A stretch of 56,835 bases of DNA from an uncultured Clostridia bacterium (GTDB lineage Bacteria; Bacillota; Clostridia; TANB77; CAG-508), in NCBI GenBank assembly GCA_947623595.1, contig CANQHC010000012.1, positions 1 through 56,835 on the forward strand, written 5' to 3'. The notes beneath the pieces were generated by a model. It was given only the letters and a program-made list of their open reading frames with translations, was not told the origin of the DNA and did no database searches. This document shows, one piece after another, positions 43,705-55,700 of the stretch. The first letter of the stretch is position 1. Each line of letters begins with the position of its first letter. Both the position numbers and the translations under genes were made by a program.

Positions 43705-46700
43705 TTACTTTTGTTTTTTCTTCTTAATTACTACATTCTTACCATCTAATACCACATGCCTTATTTCTCTGTTTCTTTCCTTTTGGTACTTTTGATATTG
43801 ATATAGTAATACTAGTAAGCCAGCTGTTGCTATTGTTCCTAATGCTACTCCTAATACCTTTTGCTCTGCTCCGGTTTTAATACTCATTACTACATCTGCT
43901 TGTGATTCATTGTCATTCTTACTACTATCTAGGTAGTTTGCTGGGTTTGTTGTATCTGTTATTTGTACTTGGTTTCTCATTGTTCCAAAGTTATTGTTTC
44001 CATTCTTCCATATTGCTACCACTTCTAAGTTTTCACTTTGTCCTGGATTTAGTTTTACTTCTGCTATTAATGTTCCATCTTTTTGTTTCTTCCAATAATC
44101 TGGATTGCTTTCTGATACTTTGAAACCGTCTGGCAATGTTTCTTTAATGTTTGCTGTTCCTTCTATCTCTCCTGTATTTGTTACTACTACTTCGTATTTT
44201 ACTTCTACTTTTGAGGTTATTACCTTTTTAGCTACCACTTCTAATTTGATAATCTTTCCGTCTTTATCTACTTTTACTTGTTTTCCGTCTATGCTTGCTT
44301 CTGTTATTCTCTTTTCTACACTGAAGTTGAAGTTTAGTTTTTGATAGTAATAAATTACTGTGTCATTATCTTCTTTGTATAAACCTTCTTTATTTGTTGG
44401 TGCTAACTCTTCTAAATATTTGTAGTATGGTATTTCTTTTTCTTTTGTTTCATACCTTTCTCCTACATAGCCTTGTAGTTCTTCTGCATATGTTGTTTTT
44501 AATTCTTCTTTTCCTTCTTCATTTCCTGGCTCTCCTGGCTTAATTGTTCTTGTTATTTCTTCTCCTGTTTCTTTGTCTAGGTATTTTACTGTTATCTTTC
44601 CACTTGGAATTTTTTCATAGTAGTATGTTACATAGATTGTGTTGTTTGTTTTTGGATCTTTTATCATTTTTCCATTTGCATTTTCTGGTTCTGGCTCTGC
44701 TTCTTTGTAGCCCGGTATTACTTGTCTATGTGTTTCATATTGGTCTCCTACATGTCCTTCTTTTGTTTCTTCCATTGCTAATGGTTTTTCTGTTCCTTTT
44801 TCTAAGTGTCTTGTTACTACTCTTGCTTCTATTTTCTTGTAATGGTGTACTACTTCTTTTTCGTTTTCATCATAGGTTCCGTTTATTTCATCTCCTGTTG
44901 TTTCTACATATTCATATTCTTCAAATTCTTCTTTCTCTGCTTCATATTTGGTTCCTATTTTTCCTTCTTTTACTTCTGGATCTTTTATGTCGTTTCCTTC
45001 TTCATCTACATATCTTACTGTTACTTTTCCTGCTTGTTTTCTTTCATAGTAATATGTTACTTCTGTTGTTCCTTCTTCTATTTTTCCTTCTGCATTTCCT
45101 TCTACTCCTACCCAGTCATATCCTGGTATTTCTTCATTTTCTGTTTGATAGTCACTTCCTACTTTTAAGTCTTTTTCATAACCATATGTTGTATCTATTG
45201 GCTTATCTCCTTGCTCGTTTCCTGGCTGTCCTGGTTGAATTACTTTTGGTATTTCTTTTCCTGTTTCTTTATCTACATGTTTTACCACTAATTTTCCTGT
45301 GATGTTTATATTTGTGTCATAACTATCTTCTACTTCGTTTTCTGTTTCATCTTCTAAGAATACAATCTTTCCTTTTACATTGTTGGTTATTGCATTTAAT
45401 GAAGCATCTAAGTCTATGAATTCTACTGTTATTTGTTTTGTTATATCTATTACCTTATCTCCATCCCTTATTGTATTTATGTCTTTATAGCTTTCTTCCC
45501 AAGTGATGGTTCTTTCTCCTGTTTTGTATGTTCCTTTATCTAGGCTTGATTTACTTTCATCTATTTCATATGGCAATGTATCTGTAATTCTTAATATTGC
45601 ATCTCCTTCATAGTTTGTTATTACTGCATGGTAGGTTATGTTGTAAGTTACTTTTCTGTTTTCGTTTGTAATTTCTGTGGTTCCTTCTTTTGTTATATTG
45701 CTTTCTATTTGTTTGTGGTTTAACTTACTTGAGTTGGTTACTATGATTTTTCCGATTTGGTTGGCAGTTAGACCTTCCGCATTTTGTATAGCATCTTGAT
45801 TTTCTGTGATTGTTACTTCAGGTGGTTGTACATAGTATTGTAATTCTCCTGGATTTGTCTCGCTTTCTTGTACACTATATACTATTTCGTTTCCGAAACT
45901 ATCATATTTTGGTAAGTTTTCAAAGGTATGTTTCCAGTTGTTAGCTTCTGATAACTCTACACTTTCAAATTCTTTTGTTTTAACCGTTTCTTGTACCCCT
46001 ACTATTCCATTTAAACTTGTTTGTCCATTTGCTGTTAGTTGTACATTTATTTTTTCTGGCCTATGTCCTTTATAATCATTGCTATCATCCCATACTTTTT
46101 CTACAACTTTATCTACTTTGTATTCTTGTTCTACTGTGCTTGTATCTTCTTTTGTGTCTGTTTTCTTTTCTAGCTCTGGCTTAGCTGGTTTTAATTCATC
46201 TGGATAATATGTTGTTATTGTTCCTTTTGCTGTGTTTACTAAGTTTTCTACTGGATTTTGTCCGTTATATACTAACTTAATTTGTTTTTCTATTGTTTTT
46301 TCAAATGTTCCATCTGTTACTACTCCATCTTCTGGTTTATCTTCTGTTATGTTTCCTTCTTTGTATGTATTAATATTTTCTATTGTTTCTTCCCATGTGA
46401 TGGTATTGTCTGATGAATTGTAGTTTCCTTTTGCTAGTTGTGATTTTGTTGTATCTATTGGAGCTGGCAATGTATCCACTATTGTTACTTTTGCTCTTCC
46501 TATATAATCTCTTATTGTTACTTTGTATTTAATAGTATAGGTTACTTCTCCATCTTCATCGGTTAGAACTTCTACTTTTACTGTTTTTGCCTCTGAGTCT
46601 GTATCTTCTTGTTCTGTTTTTTGTTCTTGTCTTTCAATTGTTTTGCTTGCCTTTGCTGTTTTGGTCATTTTACTTCCTACTGTTTCATCTTTTAATGTGT

Positions 46701-49700
46701 AATAGTAATTTACTTCTATTGGTGTTTTGGTCATGTCTCCTTCCTGATTTGCTGGATGTTCTTCTTTACATTCATAGTTCTCAGGTACTTTTTTTGATTT
46801 ACTTGTTGTATAGTGTTCTCCTATTATTCCTTCTTTTTCTTCACTTGGTGCTAATTCTATTTCTGTTTCTTCTTGTTTTTCTTCATCATAGAAATAATGG
46901 TGTACTGTTACTTTTGCTGGTATTTTTACTTCTACTTCATGCTTATCTTCCTTTTCTTCTCTTTCTACTGTTATTTCATCTGGTATGTCTGGATTATCTG
47001 GTTGTTCTTTCTTTTCAGGATTTGGCTCTTTTAATTCTGTTGTTGCTGTTACTGTGTTTTCTATATTTCCACTTAATGTTTCTTCATCTGTGTAAATATA
47101 TTTTAATGAAATAGATTTTGTTCTATTTATTGTTGTTGCTTCTCCTACTTTATATGTGTCTATATCTTCCACTGTTTCTGTCCATGTTATTGTCTTCTTT
47201 TCTGGATCATATACTCCTTTATCTAAGCTTGAATTTGCTTGATCTATTTCATATGGTAACTGGTCTACTATTGTTATTACTGCTTTTCCTACAAAGTTTT
47301 CTATTGTTGCTGTATAGTTAATTGTATAGTAAATTGGTGTGTCTATTAAAGTTACCTCTTCTAATCCTGTTTTTTCTACTGTTGTTTCTAATTTTATTTC
47401 TGGTTTCTTATATTGTGTTTTTGTTTCATTCGTTTCTTTTTCTGCTACATATGCTACATTTCTTATTTCATAATCTTCTTGTGCGTAGTTTACTATTACT
47501 GTGAATGTTAACTCTTTGCTTTCCCCTATTGGTAAGCTTGGTATTGTCCAAGTTATCTCTTTTTCTTCTTGTACTTGTGCATTTTCTGGTGTTTCTTTTA
47601 ATTTTGTTCCTGTTGGTACAGTATCTTTTACTTTTATGTTTGTTGCTTCTTTTGTTCCTGTATTTTTTACTACTATTGTATATGTTATCTCATCTTCTGC
47701 TGTTACTTCATTCTTTCCTAATTTCTGTTTTCCATTTTCGTCTAGCTTTTCTTCTTCCTCTTCTTGTTTTTTTTCTACGCTTGCCTTTCTTACTATTTGT
47801 GCCTTTTTCTCAAATGTAACTATTGGAGTTAATACTTCTTTAGTTTCCTTTTCTTCTTTTTCTGGTACCTTTGGATCTTCTGGTGTTTGAGCTGTTACTA
47901 ATTCTTTTACTGTTGCTTTATTTTTTATATCTCCTTCTAGTTTTTCTTTAGTTACTTCTGGTTCTCCTTCATCTGAATTTTCTTTAAATTCATTTACTTC
48001 TACCTTAAAGCTTAAGGTTGTTACTGCTGGTGTTCCATCTTCTTGTTTTGCTCCCACATATACTAATATTCCTTCTTTTAAGTCATTTTCTGTTTTGCTT
48101 GACATATCTACATCTTGCTCATTTACTCTATGTATTGCTTCTCCATTTACTGTTATTGAGCCTTCTACAAATCTTGTTCCTTCTGGAATATTATCTTTTA
48201 TTACTACATTTTCTCCTAAGTCTCCGGTATTCTTTACTCTTATGTTATATGTTATTTCATCTTGTTTTACTACAAAGTCCTTTTCGCCTTTTACTACTGC
48301 TTCTTTTTCTACCTCTATTATTGGTGCTATTACAGTGTTAGTAACTTTGTTAGATGGCTCATTATCTACCATTGCTGTGTTTTCTATTGGTGTTCCATTT
48401 TCATTATTCTCATCTACAGTTACTTTAAATTCTAATGTTGCTTCCTCTCCTGCATTTACTAATATTTCTATTCCTTCTTCTAGTTGTTTCTTTGTATATG
48501 TTGAATCTTCTTGCATATTTGCTACAGTTTGTATTTTAGCATTTGTTACTTTTATACTTCCTTCTACAAATGTCGTTCCATCTGGAATATTATCTTGTAC
48601 TTTTACTGTTTTTTCTAATGTTCCATCATTTGTTACTTTTATTTTGTATGTTATTTCATCTCCTGGTTTTACTGTTTGTCCATTTTCTGGTTCTGCTATT
48701 TTTTCAAATGTTATATTTGATTTCCTTACTATATTTGTTGTAGGTTCTGTTGGCTTGTTATCTACTTTTGCTATGTTTTGTATATCTTTAGTGAAAGTAC
48801 CATCTGGTAATTTATCTACTGTTACATCAAATGTTAATGTTTTTTGTGCCTTTGGACCTACTGTTACTTTAATTCCTTCTTTTAATTGTTCTTTTGTATT
48901 TTCTGTTTCTTGCCCATCTATCTTTATGCTATTTTCTACAAATCTTGTTCCATCTGGAATTTCATCAGTAATTGTTACCTCTTTTTCTACTCCTCCATCA
49001 TTTCTTACTGTAATTGTGTATGTTATATTTTCATCTTCTACCACATAACCTTTTCCATTTGCTGGAATTGCTTCTTTTGTTGCTGAAATAATTGGTCCAT
49101 TATATGTGTTTGCTATTGTTTTGGTTTCATTATCTATATCTGATTTATAGTATTTTAAGTCATTTTCTTCTACTGGTTCTTCAACTATTTCATAATCTAT
49201 TTCTTCACCATCTTCATCATATTTTGTTAGGTTTTCAAATGTATATGTCCATTTTTCTTTATGCTCTCCTAATCCTTCGTCTTCTACTTTGTTAGTATTG
49301 TTTAATGTATACTCTTCTACATCTTCTTTTCTTCCATCTGCTCTTACTTTTTGCAATTTTACTTTTACTTGTGTTGGAATTTCATAAACATTATTTGTAT
49401 GATCCCATATTTTTGTTACTTGTACATCTTTTCTGAACTCTGTTGTTGTTTGTGCTGTTGCTTCTTCTGTATTTTGTTCTTGCCCTGTTTCTTCTAGTTT
49501 TATTTTTCCTGTTACTTTATTTTCAAATGTTGTTTTACTGTAATCCATGTCTATAAATGACACATTAATTACTTTTTCAATACTTATTTTTCCTGTTTCT
49601 GCATTTGTATATGTATCTATGTCATTTACTTCTTCTGTCCAAGTAATTGTCTTTTTAGAAGGATCATATACTCCTCCTTTTAATTCTCCTTGTGACTCTT

Positions 49701-52700
49701 CATCTAATTCATAAGGTAATGTATCTACTATTGTTATTGTTGCTTTTCCTATATATTCTGTTATCTCTGCTTCATATTTTACTGTATATTTTACTTTTCC
49801 ATTCTCTTCTGTTATTTTCTCTGTTGCTGTTTTACTTACTTCATTTTTTAGTATTTGCGCATCTTTTATACTATAGTAGTACTCTACTTCTATTGTTTTT
49901 TCTTCCATATATCCACTTGTATTAGTTGTACTTGATACACATTCATAGTTTGGCTTTACATCTTTTGATGGGCTTGTTGCATACATCTTTCCTACATAGC
50001 CTTCTTGGGTTTCATCTTCTACTTCTCTTCCTGCTTCTTTTGATGGCACTCTTGTTTGAGTTTCTACTATATAGTGGTGAGTTATTACTTTTGCTGGTAT
50101 TCTTTCAAATTCTACCACTACTTCCTTATCTTCTGTCATAGCTTGGAATTTACTTATATCTACTGTTCTATCCTCTTTATTTGGTGTAAATTCTTGTGGT
50201 GCTTCATTTATTGTTATACTCTTTACACTATATCCTGGCTCTGGGGTTGCTTTTATATCATTTTGGCTATTATCTCCATATATTACTGTTTCATATGGGT
50301 CTTCATCTTGTCCTAAAATTGTTCCTCCATCTACATTAATTCTTTCTCCTAATTCTGTTATTTCTTCATGTGGTTTTACTTTTGTTGTTACTTTTACTTC
50401 TTTGGCTTTATAGTAGTATGTTACTATTACTTCATTTCCTTCATATGTTCCATTTTTATTGTTTGGCTCTTCTACTAATTCATATTTTGGATCTATTGTT
50501 TTGGTTTCATCATCTTTAGCCCATTCTATTAATGACTTAGTCGTATATTCTTCATTTTCTTTTCCTGAATATTCCTCATCTTGTGCCTTTTCTCCATTTG
50601 CTAATGGTACTTGCTCTTCTGTTTCTACTATGTAGTGATGTACTATTAATGGAATATCTCTTGTTTCGTAGTAGTATGTTACTTCAATTGTTTCATCTGC
50701 TGAGAATGTTCCTGTTGGGTCACCCAAAGTTTCAGGATTTCCTTCTTCATCTTTTACTAATTGATATTTTTCTATATCTAAATGTGGCTTAGCTGTGTAA
50801 CTCTCATCTGGATTTCCTTCTAATATTTGATCATCTGCTACTGGTATTGGATTCCCGTCTTCATCTAGCTCATCTTTTAAGTAATGATGAACTACTACTT
50901 TTGCTTTCTTTACATTCTCTATAACATACATTTGCTTGTCTTCATCATATTTTGCTATTGGTTCTTCTGAGGTTTCTTGTGAGTTGGTTTGTTCTTCTGA
51001 GCCTACTGTTTCTCCTACTTCTACTTGTTGCTTTATAACTGCTTTACTTTCTTCTTTAAAGTCTATTATTATTGGTTCTTCTAATGGTAAATATCCTTCT
51101 GGTGTATTTAGTTCTGTTATGCTATATCTTCCATATGGTACTTGGGTTATTGCCTCTCCTTTACTATTGGTTTCCACCTGTGTATGATATATTTCTGAAT
51201 CACTTAATGTTACATTTATATCTTTTACTATGAAGCAATCTTCTCCATCATCACCACTTGAATCTTTATAATATCCTAAGTGTAAATAATACTTTGTTCC
51301 TCCTTGTAACTCTTTTGTGTATTCTTTGAAATCAGTTTGTGATGTTCCTGATTCATATACTATTCTTCCATTTGTTTCACTATATTTTGGTGCTGGTGTT
51401 TCAGTATCATTTACTGTTACATAGCCATAATCTCCACTTTGACTTGATACTTTTGCTTTAAAGTTCAAATTGTATTTTCCTGAATAACCTGTTAAATTTA
51501 TTGGTATATATGAGTTACTTGTTGTACTTGCTTTTCCTTTATTACTTGATTTGTATTCTCCTTTTTCTTCTTGAAAATTATATTGTAATTCTTTTGCTTT
51601 ATATACTTTTATACTATTTATTACTACTTGGTCTTCGTCTGTATCTTTACTTGAATCTTTTCTATATCCTAAATGTAAATACTGTAATTTTCCTCCTTCT
51701 ATGACATTTGAAATATATTCTGCACTTGTTTTTGTTCCTGATATATACATAAACCTTCCTGTAGAAGTACTATATGATGGTGATGTTGTACTACTATTTA
51801 TTGTTGCATATCCATAATCTGAGCTTTCACTTGATACTCTTGCATTTACTACTACAAAATATTTTCCTTCCTTTTCATCTAATTTTAGAGGAAAATATGA
51901 ATTAGCTGTTTGTCCTTGCACTCCTGTTATACTTTCTGGATCTTCCCCTCTTGCTTCAGCTTCTTTTTGAAGGTATGTTTTACTATTAGTTGGAACATAG
52001 TATTTTTCACCATCTTCTCCATCTTGCTCTACAAAGTGGTAGTCTGCATCTTTATTCATCTCTCCTAATATCTCTCCGGTTACATCAGATTCACGGTCTG
52101 GTTCATAGAATGTATTACTATTATCTGTTAAACCTCCAATTATATTTTTATCAGGTTCGCTTCTTTCTTCTATTTGGTCTAGTTTGAATTTTACTCCTGC
52201 TATTGGTTCTTTATTTTTGCTATCTACTTTTTGTATTACTATTTTGTTTGATTTTTTACTATATGTTACTACTATGTGCTTATCTTCTTTTACGTCTTCA
52301 AACTTATCCATAGTATAACTTCCATCTGCGCCATTTACTTCAAATGGCCATTCTTTTCCATTTACTGTAACTGATATTATTTCATAATCTTCTTTTGGAG
52401 TCATTATAATATCTCTAGTACTTTCATCACCATATTTTACTGTTTCATATGGATTTTTATCTTCTCCAGAAATATTTCCTCCTTTTTCTCCATCTATTTC
52501 ATGTACATCTGTTGTTATTTTAAATTGCTTTCTATAATTCTTTACTTCTAGTTCTTCTACTTCTGGAACTCCTACTTGATTTGCTATTTTTAATATCATA
52601 CCATCTGAATAATAACTTGAACCATTAGCATTACTATTATTATTTAATATCTTTCCATCTGTTTCTATGGTTTTACTGTTATAATATCCTCCTGCTAATA

Positions 52701-55700
52701 TTGTTCCATCTTTTAATTCTGTCACTGAATTTATTGCATCATTATTGCTTCCTCCTATTGATTTTGCCCACTGCGTTTTATATCCTAATTTTTCATCTGG
52801 TATGTATTTGATTATCATTCCTTCTTCTGAACCTTTAGAATTTAATGTATATTCTCCTACTTTGATACTATTACTTAAAAAATATTCTCCTACTACAAAT
52901 CCTCTATCTGATGTTTCGGCTACTGAGTATATAAAATCACTACCACTACTTCCTCCTACTGATGTTGCCCATTCGACTTTATATTTTTCATCACTTTCTA
53001 TTGGGTTATATTTAATTATCATTCCATCAGAAGAATTATTTGAACTATTCCTTTTTAATATGTAATCTCCTGCCTGGATACTAATACTCCTAAAATATCC
53101 TCCTACTATAAATCCTCCATTTGATGTTTCGGCTACTGAATTTATGTAATCATTATCCTCTCTTCCTACTGACGTTGCCCATTCCACTTCATATTTTTCA
53201 TCACTTTCTACTGGTTTGTATTTGATTATCATTCCATCATCGGCACCTTTAGAATTTAATGTATATTCTCCTACTTTAATACTACTGCTAAAATATCCTC
53301 CTACTACAAATCCTCCATCTGATGTTTCGGCTACTGAGTATATATGTTCAGAGTCATCTCCTCCTACTGATGTTGCCCATTCCACTTCATATTTTTCATC
53401 ACTTTCTACTGGCTTGTATTTAATTATTATTCCATCAAAATAGCCCTTATTTTCTAATGTATAATCTCCTGCTTTGATACTACTTCTAAAACTTCCTCCT
53501 ACTACAAATCCTCCATCTGATGTTTCCACTACTGATGTTATTTCATCACTACTATTTCCTCCTACTGACGTTGCCCACTCTACTTCATATTTTTTATCAT
53601 TTTCTACTGTCTTGTATTTGATTATCATTCCATCATCGCTATAGTAACTATTTAATTTATATTCTCCTACTTGGATACTACTATAACTAAAACTTCCTCC
53701 TACTACAAATCCTCCATCTGATGTTGAGGCTACTGATGTTATCTTATCTTCTTTTTCTCCTCCTACTGACGTTGCCCATTCGACTTGTCCCTTTTCATCA
53801 TATTTAATTATGACTCCATCATTTGAACCTTTAGATTGTAACGTATAATCTCCTACTTGGATTATATTATTGAAATATCCTACTGCTATATATCCTCCAT
53901 CACTTGTTGAAGCTACTGATGTTATTTCATCATTACTATTTCCTCCTATTGATTTTGCTGTGATAGTTGTTGGATTTGCTAATTCTTTTTTCTCATATTT
54001 GATTATCATTCCATCAGAAGAACCTTTATTTTCTAATATATAATCTCCTATTTGGATACTCGTTGAATTAAAATATCCTCCTACTACAAATCTTTCATCT
54101 GTTGTTTCAATTACAGAATTTATTGTTCCTCCTATCGATTTTGACCATTCTAACTCATATTCATCTTTATTTTCTATTTTTCTATATTTTCTTATACTAC
54201 TCGAAGTTCCTACTATAATACCTCCATCTTTTGTTCCATCTATATAAGAAACACTTGAATTTATATCATCTTCCCAAACTAATTCATATTTTTTCTCACC
54301 CTCTATTCTTTTATATTTTATTATTCCTATATCTGATGTTCCTCCTACTACTATTTCTCTATCTTCTGTTTCGGTTACTGATGTTATTTCATCCCAATCA
54401 CTTCCTCCTACTGACGTTGCCCATGAGACTTTATATTCTCCTTCATTCGCGTCATCTGGTACATATTTGATTATCATTCCATCAATTGAACCTTTACAAT
54501 TTAATGTATAATCTTCTGATAATTTTATTTCACTACTTTCAAATTGCCCACCTACTACAAATCCTCCATCCGATGTTTCAGCTACTGAATTTATATGATC
54601 ACGGTCATCTCCTCCTACTGACGTTGCCCATGAGACTTCATATTTTTCATCACTTTCTATTGGTTTGTATTTAATTACCATTCCAGCCGAATCAAAATAA
54701 AAAATACCTTTTTTTCTTAATGTATATTCTTCCGATATTTTTATTTCTCCACTACAAAAATATCCTCCTACCACAAATCCTCCATCTGATGTTGAGGCTA
54801 CTGATGTTATCTTATCTTCTTTTTCTCCTCCTACTGACGTTGCCCATTCGACTTCATATTTTTCATTACTTTCTACTGGTTCGTATTTGATTATCATTCC
54901 ATCAGAATAAGTTGTTCCACTTCTATTTAATAGATATTTTCCTACTTCAATACTACTACTTCTAAAATATCCTCCTACTAAAAAGCCTCCATCTGATGTT
55001 TCGGCTACTGAGTTTATATTATCTGCTTTCTCTCCTCCTACTGACGTTGCCCATTCGACTTCAAATTCTGAATTGTATTTTATTATCATTCCATCTTCAT
55101 AACCTTTAGAAGTTAATATATATTCTTCTGATAGTTTTATTTCTTTACTATAAAAATATCCTCCTACTAAAAAGCCTCCATCTGATGTTTCAACTACTGA
55201 TGTTATTCTATCCTCATTACTTCCTCCTACCGACGCTGCTAAAGAAACTCCCAATTCTTCTTTTGTTTCTCTTGAGGTTCCTATTCCGAAGTAGTATACG
55301 TTGTTTGTTATGTCATATTTGTCATCACTAGCTTTGATTTCTACAGCTTTGTATAAGCCTTCTCTTAGGTTTGCTTCTATTTCTCCTTGGTCATTTGTTG
55401 TTAGTACATGGTACTCTTTTCCATTTATTATTTCTTTTTCTCCTAAGATGTTAAATTTTGCATCTAATGCTAATTGTTCTGTTCCATCATCTACATTGTA
55501 TATTGCAAATTTTGTGTTTGGTAGGTACACTTCTTCCTCTATTCCTGCATCTGCTTTTTCTCCGTCTTTTTTGATTAATTTGAATGATGGACTGTCTTCA
55601 ATGGTTATTGTTATTGTTGTTCCTTCTTGATCTGATGTTGGATTTGTTACCTTTCCTTCTTTTACGTCCATTACTAATAAGCCTTCTTCATCTGTACTTA

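Noticed and set aside
52580..55240. CRISPR-like or satellite array
   Set aside because: The repeats are in frame, about 130-215 bp long, degenerate at DNA level and conserved at protein level, as expected for propeller blades.
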